Source: Bacteroidales bacterium UBA6360 (GTDB taxonomy: Bacteria > Bacteroidota > Bacteroidia > Bacteroidales > UBA932). From it: a DNA stretch of 6,856 bases. The stretch spans positions 1-6,856 of the forward strand of contig DJRM01000058.1 of the NCBI GenBank assembly GCA_002440085.1, given 5' to 3'. This document shows, in pieces, positions 1-6,211 of the stretch; within the stretch, counting starts at the first letter, position 1, and every line of letters begins with the position of its first letter. The translations under genes and the position numbers were made by a program. The notes beneath the pieces are model-generated. The model did no database searches, was not told the DNA's origin, and saw only the letters and a list, made by a program, of their open reading frames with translations.

Positions 1-34
1 GGCAGGCGAAAATGTCTTCAAATTTTGTAAACAT
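1..34 (-). CDS. Possible 5' end of a leftward gene, cut by the window edge
   Basis: Reading leftward, an ATG at 34-32 opens a frame that stays open to the edge and gives MFTKFEDIFAC. The codons used (GAA, GAC, TTC, GCC, TGC) resemble those of the neighbouring genes. It is preceded by a very AT-rich stretch (35-80) that could carry a promoter, and it is co-directional with ackA upstream of it. The two rightward frames that reach a stop by position 43 show no recognisable C-terminus. Eleven residues are too few to name a family. A phosphate acetyl- or butyryltransferase would be a natural partner after ackA, but nothing seen here proves it. Confidence 0.33.
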   Translation of the reverse strand, partial: MFTKFEDIFAC

Positions 35-80
35 ATTCAATAAAAAAATTAAAACTCTTTAAAAATTTTCAACCAAAATA
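35..80 (-). promoter_or_regulatory. AT-rich putative leftward promoter region
   Basis: On the minus strand this stretch reads as a TTG (68-66), an 18-nt spacer, then TAATTTTT (47-40). That resembles the Bacteroidetes arrangement of a TTTG-like -33 box and a TAnnTTTG -7 box, with one mismatch at the last base of the -7 box. It would drive the possible gene beginning at 34. The base composition is so AT-rich that chance matches are likely. Confidence 0.25.
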
Positions 81-167
81 TGGAGTGCAAGGCTTGCGAA
101 ATCTTTTTAACCGGAGCAACTCTCTTGGTTGTGGGGATTAAAAAAGTTGAGTGCAACGCTGCAATCC
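81..167. repeat. Intergenic repeat element, copy 1
   Basis: This 87-nt stretch aligns with 6212-6296 in the same orientation with only about two single-base length differences. Conserved blocks on the plus strand are TGCAAGGC (86-93), CCGnAGCAAC (111-120), GGTTGTGRGGATT (127-139) and CAACGCWGCA (154-163). The 17 nt between the first two blocks have nearly all changed but kept their length. GCAAC (116-120) can pair with GTTGT (128-132) around a 7-nt loop, and TTGC (94-97) can pair with GCAA (153-156). The copy begins 5 nt past the ackA stop codon and precedes an AT-rich promoter-like stretch. It has no open frame of note and no uridine run that would make it an ordinary terminator. Its function is unknown. 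It could be a structured RNA or 3' UTR element, a REP-like repeat, or a decayed mobile element. Confidence 0.6.
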
Positions 168-172
168 TCTTT

Positions 173-1387
173 TTATTCCTGTGCCAATACTATATTCATC
201 GTGTCACGCGCAATCATCAGTTCCTCGTTAGTGGCGATGACAGCAACCTTCACCTTTGAGTCCGGAAGCGAAATCAACATCTCGTCAGCCTTCTCGCCCG
301 CATTCGCATCATAGTCGAACTTCAGTCCGAGATAGGTCAGGTTCTCGCACACGCGGCGGCGCAGGCGGGCATTGTTCTCGCCGATTCCGCCGGTGAAGAC
401 GATAAGGTCAACCCCGTTCATTGCAGCGGTGTAGGCTCCGATGAGCTTCGTGATGTCGTAGGTAAGCTTCTTAAGCGTAAGCTTTGCCCTGTGGTCGCCG
501 GAGTTTGCCGCCTCATTGAGGTCACGGGCGTCGGAAGAGATGCCGGAAAGCCCCTGAAAGCCTGATTTTTTGTTGAGAACCTTGCTCATTTCGGAAGGGG
601 TGAACCCCTCCTTGTCCATAAGATAGGTCACGATGTCCGGGTCGATGTTTCCGCAGCGGGTTCCCATAATCATGCCCTCCAGCGGCGTGAAGCCCATTGA
701 GGTGTCGATCGACTTGCCGTTCTGAACAGCCGTGACAGAGCTTCCGTTACCGAGGTGGCAGGTGATGATGCGGCTGTTTCCGAGGTCAAGCCCCGCGAAA
801 GCCGCGCCCTTTGCGCTCACGTACTTGTGGCTCGTGCCGTGGAATCCGTAGCGGCGGATACGGTATTTCTCATAATACTCATAAGGGAGCGCATACATAT
901 ATGCATAGTCCGGCATAGTCTGATGAAATGCGGTGTCGAACACGGCAACCTGCGGAACTGACGGAAGCGCCTTGGTCACGGCGTCGACGCCGAGAAGGTT
1001 CGCAGGATTGTGGAGAGGGGCAATCTCGCAGCACTTGCGAATCTGAGAAACCACCTTGTCCGTCACAAGGGCGCTGCAGAAGAACTCCTCGCCGCCGTGC
1101 ACCACGCGGTGTCCCACAGCCTCTATGTCGTCGAGAGAGTCGAGACATCCGTATTCCTTGTCAAGCAGGGCGTTGAGCACAGCCTGAATGCCGACAGTGT
1201 GGTCCTGAATAGGCATTTCACGCACAAGCTTCTCCTTTCCGGCGGCCTGATGCTTGAGACACCCGACCTCAAGGCCGATACGCTCGACGAGTCCCTTCGC
1301 GAGAAGGTCGTAGGCGTCGTCGTTCTTCATGTCCAGCAGCTGATACTTCAGAGACGAGCTGCCGCAGTTGAGCACTAAAATAATCAT
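173..1387 (-). CDS. ackA: Acetate kinase
   Basis: This 404-residue protein is full length for cytoplasmic acetate kinase, which interconverts acetyl phosphate plus ADP with acetate plus ATP in mixed-acid fermentation. It belongs to the ASKHA sugar-kinase/actin fold. The N-terminal signature NCGSSSLKY (7-15) carries the phosphate-binding Asn7. Other hallmarks are GHRVVHGG (92-99, catalytic-type Arg94), FDTAFHQTMP (150-159, Asp151), RYGFHGTSH (179-187, His183), HLGNGSS (211-217), GTRCGNIDP (242-250, Arg244), FTGGIGEN (331-338) and TNEEL (386-390, Glu388). No key residue is missing. The ATG at 1387 puts the MIILVLNCGSSS start at the expected distance from the active site. The upstream neighbour is the divergent ComEC-like gene, so the usual partner pta is not upstream. 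It could only follow on the left, where a possible gene start is seen at the edge. Confidence 0.98.
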   Translation of the reverse strand: MIILVLNCGSSSLKYQLLDMKNDDAYDLLAKGLVERIGLEVGCLKHQAAGKEKLVREMPIQDHTVGIQAVLNALLDKEYGCLDSLDDIEAVGHRVVHGGEEFFCSALVTDKVVSQIRKCCEIAPLHNPANLLGVDAVTKALPSVPQVAVFDTAFHQTMPDYAYMYALPYEYYEKYRIRRYGFHGTSHKYVSAKGAAFAGLDLGNSRIITCHLGNGSSVTAVQNGKSIDTSMGFTPLEGMIMGTRCGNIDPDIVTYLMDKEGFTPSEMSKVLNKKSGFQGLSGISSDARDLNEAANSGDHRAKLTLKKLTYDITKLIGAYTAAMNGVDLIVFTGGIGENNARLRRRVCENLTYLGLKFDYDANAGEKADEMLISLPDSKVKVAVIATNEELMIARDTMNIVLAQE

Positions 1388-1453
1388 GTCGATTTATTCT
1401 AAATTGTTTTAAGCGTTTTCAAGGTCATTTCGTATAAAATCGAAACAACCCGA

Positions 1454-1461
1454 CAAAGTTA
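1454..1461 (-). promoter_or_regulatory. Putative -7 promoter box for ackA
   Basis: The minus strand reads TAACTTTG here, a perfect match to the Bacteroidetes -7 consensus TAnnTTTG. It lies in the 172-bp divergent gap between ackA and the ComEC-like gene. Transcription would start near 1448, giving a leader of about 60 nt. That leader contains a small 5-bp hairpin (TTTCG/CGAAA, 1428-1432 with 1441-1445). I see no good TTTG at the -33 spacing (TGCG is the nearest), so the call rests on the -7 box and its position. Confidence 0.4.
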
Positions 1462-1559
1462 GCACTTTTATTCGTAAATTCGCAGCGACTTGGGAATTAT
1501 GCATTCGAGTAAAGACGCCGCTTCGCCTTTATTCGGGTCGATGTGTTATTGATGAATAT

Positions 1560-2681
1560 ATGAACACGCCCAAAGTCCACAGAATTGAAGTCTTCGCGCT
1601 CCCATTTCTCGCCGGGGCAGTCATCGCGACGACGTTTCCGCACTCTTTGCGAACCGACGCACTCCTGCCTTCCGCAATATTTTCCCTTCTTTCGCTGATG
1701 ATTTTCGGGAATATGCTGACGATCCGGAAATATGGAGCCGAGAACATGCCGTCGCCACTTCTTTTTGCAACGATAGCACTGTGTGCGTCAACCTGCGTAT
1801 TCCGTTGTGAGGCGACGTCGCTGAGCGGAGACGGTGCATCCTTTGTCTTCGGGGATATATCCGATTGGCTACATGCAACTTGCAGAAGCTTTCAGTCTCT
1901 CATTGACAGACTCCCACTGCGCGACCGGGAAAACAACGCGCTGCTCAAGGCACTCCTCACGGGAGACCGCTCCGACCTGTCAGCGCACACGACCAATGCC
2001 TTCAGGGACAGCGGAGCCTCGCACATCCTTGCGCTCTCAGGACTGCATCTCGGCATCATCTACGGCATCGTGGTCAAGGCGTTTGCTGTCCTCGGGAACT
2101 CCCCTGCCGCCGTAAAGGCACGCTCGACGCTGACCATCGCAGCCACCGGAGCCTACTGCATAATGGTCGGTGCTGCCCCGTCCATCAGCCGCGCATTCCT
2201 GTTCATTCTTTTAAGAGAACTCTCGGTCATATTCGGTCGTTCCGCCACTCTACGTGACACGCTCTGCGGAGCGTTCGTGATTCAGGTCTGCCTCGATGCC
2301 GGCGCCGTCCGTTCTGTCAGTTTCCAGCTTTCCTACCTCGCCATCGCCGGCATCGCCTACATCTACACGCCTCTTCAAGGCATTTTCCCGCAGACCGGCC
2401 TGAAGCATTCACCTGCCAGATGGATTTGGAACAGCGCCGCATTGTCGACAGCCTGTCAAATCACCACAGGTCCCGCCGCATGGCACTATTTCAGGACTTT
2501 CCCCCAATATTTCATCCTCACGAACCTTATTTCCCTCCCGCTGACCGGCATCCTTATCCCCGCGGCCCTCCTGGCCGCCCTCCTCTCCGCCCTCGACATC
2601 TGTCCGTCCCTCATGCTCCGCGCCACGGAGTTCCTCGCCGACACCCTGCGCCAGAGCCTCGAAATCATTGCCGGGATGTAG
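1560..2681 (+). CDS. ComEC/Rec2-family DNA uptake channel protein, compact form
   Basis: This is a 373-residue polytopic membrane protein with the Competence (ComEC/Rec2) domain, the inner-membrane channel that passes single-stranded DNA into the cytoplasm during transformation. Residues 11-80 hold about three hydrophobic segments. The domain proper starts at ALLTGDRSDL (131-140), followed by SGASHILALSGLHLG (151-165), the PSISRA motif (207-212), SFQLSYLAIAGI (254-265) and the C-terminal helices after TTGPAAWHYF (302-311), including TNLISLPLTG (321-330). Full-length ComEC is roughly 700 residues or more. Here the periplasmic OB-like (DUF4131) part is reduced to almost nothing between residues 81 and 100, and the C-terminal metallo-beta-lactamase-like domain is absent. 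The frame ends with a normal stop and no downstream remnant, so it looks like a compact homologue and not a broken gene. The ATG at 1560 is chosen because the nearby ATG at 1552 meets a stop at once. The family is clear, but a role in transformation is inferred. Confidence 0.9.
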   Translation: MNTPKVHRIEVFALPFLAGAVIATTFPHSLRTDALLPSAIFSLLSLMIFGNMLTIRKYGAENMPSPLLFATIALCASTCVFRCEATSLSGDGASFVFGDISDWLHATCRSFQSLIDRLPLRDRENNALLKALLTGDRSDLSAHTTNAFRDSGASHILALSGLHLGIIYGIVVKAFAVLGNSPAAVKARSTLTIAATGAYCIMVGAAPSISRAFLFILLRELSVIFGRSATLRDTLCGAFVIQVCLDAGAVRSVSFQLSYLAIAGIAYIYTPLQGIFPQTGLKHSPARWIWNSAALSTACQITTGPAAWHYFRTFPQYFILTNLISLPLTGILIPAALLAALLSALDICPSLMLRATEFLADTLRQSLEIIAGM

Positions 2682-2696
2682 CACTCAATTTTGTCG

Positions 2697-2731
2697 AAAA
2701 ATTCAGCATTTGTCTAAAAATGTGAATTTTT
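2697..2731. terminator. Putative bidirectional terminator hairpin between converging genes
   Basis: AAAAATTCA (2697-2705) is perfectly complementary to TGAATTTTT (2723-2731). Inside it, past a single unpaired G, CATTT (2707-2711) pairs with AAATG (2718-2722) around the loop GTCTAA. The hairpin starts 16 nt after the stop of the ComEC-like gene and lies about 60 nt beyond the stop of the opposing apbE-like gene. Its A-rich left arm and T-rich right arm supply U-runs in both directions. The stem is AT-rich and so weaker than a classic GC-rich terminator. The call comes from the symmetry and the convergent position. Confidence 0.55.
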
Positions 2732-2790
2732 ATATGAAACTACTTGAAAGAAAGACAGATGACTTCCCCGCCTCGGTAAAGTGATGTAAT

Positions 2791-3771
2791 CTAACGGTCG
2801 GAACGCCAGGTCTTCATCTGACCGTTTTCGTCGTAGATGAGGACGGCTTCGAGGTGTGGGTTGGAGAGGATGAACTTCTGCGCCTGTTCGAGACCTATGA
2901 CCATACAATATGTCGCGAAGGCGTCGGCGTCGGTGGCGTTGCGGGTCGAGGACGGGTCGGAGGAAATCACCGTGGCGCTCAGGAGGTTGTGCGTGACGGG
3001 AAGTCCGGTGCGCGGGTCTATGGTGTGGGCATATTTGCGTCCGTCCTTCACATAGAACTTGCGGTAGTTGCCGGAAGTCACGATGCCGCAGGGAGTCGTC
3101 GGGAGGGCATAGATGCCCTGAATCGAGGCTCCGGGCTCATAGTTGCCGTCAACCGGGCTGTCAATTCCAATCGTCCAGCTCTTTCCGCTCTGGTTCACGC
3201 CCTGCCCGTACATTTCTCCGCCGATGTCGACGAGCATGTTCTTCACGCCAATCTTCCTGAGATAGTCAGCGACGATGTCACTGCTGTACCCCTGGGCTAT
3301 TGCATTGAAATTCACCTTCGTGCGAGATTCGCAACGAGCCTTGGCTTCGGCGATGAGCTCCGGAGACGGAAGAGAGTCGCGGGTGAATCCGAAGCCCCAG
3401 ATGTCGAAAAGCGGAGCCGCCCACACGTTCACGGCATCGTCCGTCATGGTCGCATAGCGGTCGCCGAGTTCGCAGAGTTCCGTGAATACGCTGTCCTTCA
3501 TGACATTCTCCCCGGCATTGAAACGGCTCAGGAGCGAAGATTTGTTATATCCGGAAACGGAATTGTCCACAGCGGAAAGTATCGAGTCAATCCTCGCCTT
3601 CACATATTCCGGCGTTTTCCCCGTCCCGCCGAGATCCGCCTTCACGCTGTAGGTCCCGCCCTGTGCATATCCCGTAATCTGCACATATCCGTAACGGGCG
3701 GCACAGGAATTGAGAAGCACGATGGCCGCCGTCAGGCATATAGCCTTTGACAATATGGTGTATTTAGTCAT
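2791..3771 (-). CDS. apbE: FAD:protein FMN transferase lipoprotein (ApbE family)
   Basis: ApbE enzymes use FAD and Mg2+ to attach FMN covalently to a Thr or Ser of exported or membrane proteins such as subunits of the Na+-pumping NADH:quinone reductase and Rnf complexes. This 326-residue protein is of family length. It has a lipoprotein signal peptide with lipobox LLNSC, so Cys23 would be lipidated and the enzyme anchored facing the periplasm. Family motifs follow in order: GGTYSVKA (38-45), SGYNKSSLLSRFN (73-85), NFNAIAQGYSSD (154-165), VDIGGEMYGQG (181-191), WTIGIDSP (199-206), TSGNYRKFY (232-240), AHTIDPRTGLPV (248-259) and the metal-binding type region NATDADAFAT (278-287). It is alone on its strand. 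No flavinylated substrate gene is visible nearby, so its target must be encoded elsewhere. The ATG at 3771 gives a proper signal peptide. Confidence 0.95.
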   Translation of the reverse strand: MTKYTILSKAICLTAAIVLLNSCAARYGYVQITGYAQGGTYSVKADLGGTGKTPEYVKARIDSILSAVDNSVSGYNKSSLLSRFNAGENVMKDSVFTELCELGDRYATMTDDAVNVWAAPLFDIWGFGFTRDSLPSPELIAEAKARCESRTKVNFNAIAQGYSSDIVADYLRKIGVKNMLVDIGGEMYGQGVNQSGKSWTIGIDSPVDGNYEPGASIQGIYALPTTPCGIVTSGNYRKFYVKDGRKYAHTIDPRTGLPVTHNLLSATVISSDPSSTRNATDADAFATYCMVIGLEQAQKFILSNPHLEAVLIYDENGQMKTWRSDR

Positions 3772-3790
3772 ATATTTCCGTATTTTGCGG

Positions 3791-3798
3791 CAAATTTA
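3791..3798 (-). promoter_or_regulatory. Putative -7 promoter box for apbE
   Basis: The minus strand reads TAAATTTG, a perfect TAnnTTTG match, ending 19 nt before the apbE start codon. The implied leader is short (about 12-15 nt), so the start codon would be close to the transcript end. No clear -33 TTTG is found at the expected spacing. Confidence 0.4.
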
Positions 3799-3821
3799 GC
3801 GAAACTTCGAGAAAAAATGTG

Positions 3822-3829
3822 CATCTTTG
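3822..3829 (+). promoter_or_regulatory. Putative -7 promoter box for the LemA-FISUMP unit
   Basis: CATCTTTG matches TAnnTTTG except for the first base. It lies 38 nt before the LemA start codon, giving a leader of roughly 30 nt. It overlaps the left half of an imperfectly explained inverted repeat, CTTTG (3825-3829) with CAAAG (3837-3841). The -33 region is unconvincing (TTTA at 3795-3798, slightly too far), so this is a modest call supported mainly by the divergent-gene context. Confidence 0.33.
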
Positions 3830-3867
3830 TGAGTTGCAAAGTCGATAACTTTATATAAAAGGATATT

Positions 3868-4461
3868 ATGGAAAAGAAGAAATTGTCAGTGACTGCCATT
3901 GTGCTCATCGTGCTGGCCGTCATCGTCGTGTGGGGCATCGGTGCCTATAATTCTCTCGTGAAGAAAGACGAAGGCGTGAAGACAGCCTGGTCGCAGGTGG
4001 AAAATGTCTATCAGCGCAGGGCGGATCTGATTCCCAACCTTGTGGCGACGGTAAAGGGATATGCCGCGCATGAGTCTGAAACGCTTGAGGGCGTGATTGA
4101 GGCGCGCGCAAAGGCCACGCAGGTGACTGTCAACGCGGAAGACCTCTCGGAAGAGAAGATTGCGGAGTTCCAGAAGGCGCAGGGCGAACTCGGAGCTGCT
4201 CTCGGAAGGCTCATGGCAATCGGCGAGGCCTATCCGGACCTTAAGGCGAGCGAGAATTTCCGCGATCTTCAGGCACAGCTTGAGGGTACTGAAAACAGGA
4301 TTGCAGTCGAGAGAAAGGCCTACAACCAGGTGGCGCAGGAATACAACACATCCATCCGCGTTTTCCCGAGAAACATCATAGCTTCCATGTTCGGGTTCAA
4401 GGCAAAAGGGTATTTCGAGGCACAGGAAGGGGCTCAGGCCGCTCCTAAGGTGGAGTTCTAA
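3868..4461 (+). CDS. lemA: LemA family protein
   Basis: This 197-residue protein has the usual LemA length and architecture. A short positive N-terminus (MEKKK) precedes one transmembrane helix (about 9-26), followed by a long helical domain outside the membrane. Characteristic segments are YNSLVKKDEGVKTAWSQVEN (27-46), YQRRADLIPNLV (48-59), EARAKATQV (78-86), YPDLKASENFRDLQAQLEGTEN in outline (122-143), RIAVERKAYNQ (144-154) and the C-terminal IRVFPRNIIASMFGF (163-177). The molecular function of LemA proteins is not settled. In many bacteria the gene is followed by TPM-domain (YgcG-type) genes, but here the next gene is an unrelated FISUMP lipoprotein and no TPM gene is in the window. AAAAGGA at 3857-3863, 4 nt before the ATG, is a reasonable ribosome binding site. 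Fifty bases separate its stop from the next start, so the two genes are probably co-transcribed. Confidence 0.95.
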   Translation: MEKKKLSVTAIVLIVLAVIVVWGIGAYNSLVKKDEGVKTAWSQVENVYQRRADLIPNLVATVKGYAAHESETLEGVIEARAKATQVTVNAEDLSEEKIAEFQKAQGELGAALGRLMAIGEAYPDLKASENFRDLQAQLEGTENRIAVERKAYNQVAQEYNTSIRVFPRNIIASMFGFKAKGYFEAQEGAQAAPKVEF

Positions 4462-4469
4462 GCCTCTGT

Positions 4470-4489
4470 CCCCCCCCCCCAAAAAAAAA
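4470..4489 (+). repeat. C11-A9 homopolymer tract in the LemA-FISUMP gap
   Basis: Eleven C residues (4470-4480) are followed directly by nine A residues (4481-4489). The tract lies 8 nt after the LemA stop and 21 nt before the start codon of the FISUMP lipoprotein. Runs of this length slip during replication. Located here, length changes could alter the leader or translation of the downstream lipoprotein without changing any protein sequence. It is also a place where sequencing or assembly errors are common, so the exact length is uncertain. Confidence 0.85.
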
Positions 4490-4510
4490 GAAACGATTTA
4501 ACAAGAAAGA

Positions 4511-5539
4511 ATGCACAAGTCAAGAATCATAACTGCCGCACTCACCGCACTGGCTTTGGTGACAGCGTTTTCCTGCAAGAAGGACAGCGAGGAGACAACG
4601 CTGCCGTCGCTCAGCGGGACTCTGAAGTTCAAGGAAGTGCCGTCATTCGTGAACCCGCAGGACAAGATAACGCTCATGCTGAACGGAGTGACTCATCCGG
4701 ACGGGGGAAAGGTAGGCTACTCAATCACAATTTCCGAAGGCTACAGGACAATCAAGGACACCCTTGAGGAAGAGGTGATGAGCCTTGAATACACGTTCTG
4801 CGACAAGAACTATTTCAAGGAAGACACGCTGCGGACGGTGAGTGTAAGCGCCTCGGCATTTGCTGACGGCTACTACAGCTCCTCCACGGGCACGCAGAGC
4901 ATTACAATCGTCCGAGGCGGCATGACTGGAGGCTCAATTAACGGGCTGCTTCAGAGCTTCGACGAGAGCTTTGAAGACGGCGGGATTAAGTATTACGCCA
5001 AGAAAAACGGTGACGCGACATGGCTGATGAGAAATGTCGCAAGTTCCGAAAAGGGGCTTCCCTACATGAGTTCCCCGGCGATGCTCGACGTTTTCGGAAG
5101 CTATATGAACTGGGAGGACGCGAAGACCGCCTGTCCTTCCGGTTACAGGCTGACAACGGACGAGGATTGGGTGAACCTCGGCAAGAGTCTCGGAGACACA
5201 GATGCCGAAGTTCACGGGACAATTGCCGGAATAGCTCCTCAGCTTATGTTTGACGCGACGTTCAATTACGACAGGACGACGCTCTGGACCTACTGGAAAG
5301 GGATGTCCATCAGCAACAAGTCCGGACTCAGCGTCCTCCCTACAGGATGGGCAAATCTTGGCACGGGACAATTCAGCGGAGTTAAGGAATATGCCGTTTT
5401 CTGGACAGCGGATTCATACGAAGAAGATGACAGTCAGGCATGGTGCCGCGTAATTCATGAAAAGTCACAGGATGTGGGGGCGGAAGTGCACGACAAATCC
5501 TCATACGGAGCATCTGTCCGCTGCGTGAAAGACGAATAA
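4511..5539 (+). CDS. FISUMP-domain surface or outer-membrane lipoprotein
   Basis: This 342-residue protein has a lipoprotein signal peptide ending in TAFSC, so Cys22 is the predicted lipid anchor. The residues after it (KKDSEE) are acidic and resemble the export signals that send Bacteroidota lipoproteins to the cell surface, which is an inference. Residues 36-135 look like an all-beta, immunoglobulin-like domain. Residues 157-340 match the Fibrobacter succinogenes major paralogous (FISUMP) domain: YYAKKNGDATWLMRNVA (161-177), the Tyr-x-Asn-Trp-x-x-Ala-x-x-x-Cys-Pro segment (198-209), SGYRLTTDEDW (210-220), SGLSVLPTGW (271-280), FSG (288-290), FWTADSYEEDDSQAWCRVI (297-315) and the terminal YGASVRCVKDE (332-342). 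The function of this domain is unknown, and it is common in secreted multi-copy families of gut Bacteroidota. The ATG at 4511 follows an A-rich leader (ACAAGAAAGA). It is probably transcribed with LemA. Confidence 0.88.
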   Translation: MHKSRIITAALTALALVTAFSCKKDSEETTLPSLSGTLKFKEVPSFVNPQDKITLMLNGVTHPDGGKVGYSITISEGYRTIKDTLEEEVMSLEYTFCDKNYFKEDTLRTVSVSASAFADGYYSSSTGTQSITIVRGGMTGGSINGLLQSFDESFEDGGIKYYAKKNGDATWLMRNVASSEKGLPYMSSPAMLDVFGSYMNWEDAKTACPSGYRLTTDEDWVNLGKSLGDTDAEVHGTIAGIAPQLMFDATFNYDRTTLWTYWKGMSISNKSGLSVLPTGWANLGTGQFSGVKEYAVFWTADSYEEDDSQAWCRVIHEKSQDVGAEVHDKSSYGASVRCVKDE

Positions 5540-5568
5540 ACGCGCCTATAAAGCCCCTTTCGACGAGT

Positions 5569-6108
5569 TCAGTCCAATTGAGTGAATACGAACCCTTCAG
5601 GAATGGAACTCTCGTTATAGGAGAAAAAATCGGAGGACTTTGACTCCACGAATGTCATTGACGGGACAGCAATTGAAACGGCTGTCCCGTTTTTCATTGT
5701 GAGGGAGATTTTCGTCATGCGTTTGCCGTCGGGACTCCAGCTTACATTCATTTCCGACTCTCCGGAACCCGCCGATGGAATGAGTTCATCAACAGAAACA
5801 ACTTCTTCCCGGACAATCTCGCCGGCAGCGGAGTCAACCGTCCAGATGTGTTCACCGTTGCAGAAAATTGAATACCCGTCGCCCTCAACACGGAACAGTC
5901 CGCCTTGCCACCAGAGTTTCCCCACATAGCTTATCTTAGCGTTCCTTGGCGCGTAAACCGTCAGATCATAGTCAGCGCACACGCAGCCGTCCGAAGGCAA
6001 TGATGCCAGAACATCAGAAACAGAAGAGGGTTTCTCCTGGGCAAAGACAGAAAGGAATCCGCAGAACACAAGACTCAAAGACAATATAATTTGTTTAGAC
6101 GTAACCAT
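5569..6108 (-). CDS. LolA-like periplasmic lipoprotein chaperone
   Basis: This 179-residue secreted protein has a cleavable signal peptide (hydrophobic 7-21, likely cut at VFA|QE after residue 23) and no lipobox. The mature part has the pattern of Bacteroidota LolA-like proteins, which share the open beta-barrel fold that carries lipoproteins across the periplasm: YVGKLWWQGGLFRVEGDG (61-78), IFCNGEHIWTVD (81-92), EIVREE (97-102), and DELIP (107-111). The C-terminal half (128-179) keeps the late strands, ending in IPEGFVFTQLD. The length is slightly below the usual value of about 200 or more. In Bacteroidales a gene of this kind typically follows ftsK on the same strand, as here, and this supports the call. 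Its stop lies 29 nt from that of the converging FISUMP gene. Assignment as a functional LolA is an inference from pattern and position. Confidence 0.82.
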   Translation of the reverse strand: MVTSKQIILSLSLVFCGFLSVFAQEKPSSVSDVLASLPSDGCVCADYDLTVYAPRNAKISYVGKLWWQGGLFRVEGDGYSIFCNGEHIWTVDSAAGEIVREEVVSVDELIPSAGSGESEMNVSWSPDGKRMTKISLTMKNGTAVSIAVPSMTFVESKSSDFFSYNESSIPEGFVFTQLD

Positions 6109-6211
6109 TTAATAATCCATTATGAATAATTTCCTATATTTAGAATTATTTTCGAATAGAGCTTTTTGAATCTTTAACAAGTGGCTTAAAGAAAGGGGAT
6201 GCATAAAAGGA
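6109..6211. other. AT-rich upstream region of the LolA-like gene
   Basis: This stretch precedes the leftward LolA-like gene and is strongly AT-rich next to its start. I find no good TAnnTTTG box. The closest is TATTCGAA on the minus strand, 19 nt after a TTG, which is weak. Toward the right end, the motif GGATG recurs (6197-6201, 6209-6213, 6214-6218 and 6225-6229, the last two inside the neighbouring repeat element), with GGATGCA present twice. No ribosome binding site of the AGGAG type is present before the ATG, which is normal for the phylum. Confidence 0.4.

Noticed and set aside
129..314. 61-codon rightward open frame at the end of ackA and repeat copy 1
   Set aside because: It is mostly antisense to ackA. 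The copy 1 portion is not maintained as coding in copy 2, where the spacing shifts by one base in the loop.
1428..1445. TTTCG/CGAAA hairpin in the ackA leader as a riboswitch or attenuator
   Set aside because: Only 5 bp in AT-rich sequence with an 8-nt loop, no conserved aptamer core and no terminator form. It is likely chance.
1454..1559. Rightward promoter for the ComEC-like gene (TAAATTCG near 1474)
   Set aside because: It has one mismatch in the TTTG part, no -33 box at the right spacing, and would leave a long leader. It is too weak to list as a feature.
2854..3750. 298-codon rightward open frame opposite apbE
   Set aside because: It lies wholly antisense to a well-supported ApbE gene. 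It has low-complexity Arg/Gly/Val content and no recognisable motif, and it arises from codon bias on the other strand.
3886..4482. 198-codon leftward open frame opposite lemA
   Set aside because: LemA motifs are clear on the plus strand. The antisense frame is rich in Arg, Leu and His without family signatures and runs into the homopolymer gap.
5540..5568. Terminator in the 29-nt convergent gap between the FISUMP and LolA-like genes
   Set aside because: Only AAAG/CTTT, a 4-bp stem with a 3-nt loop, is visible, with no uridine run. That is not enough to call.
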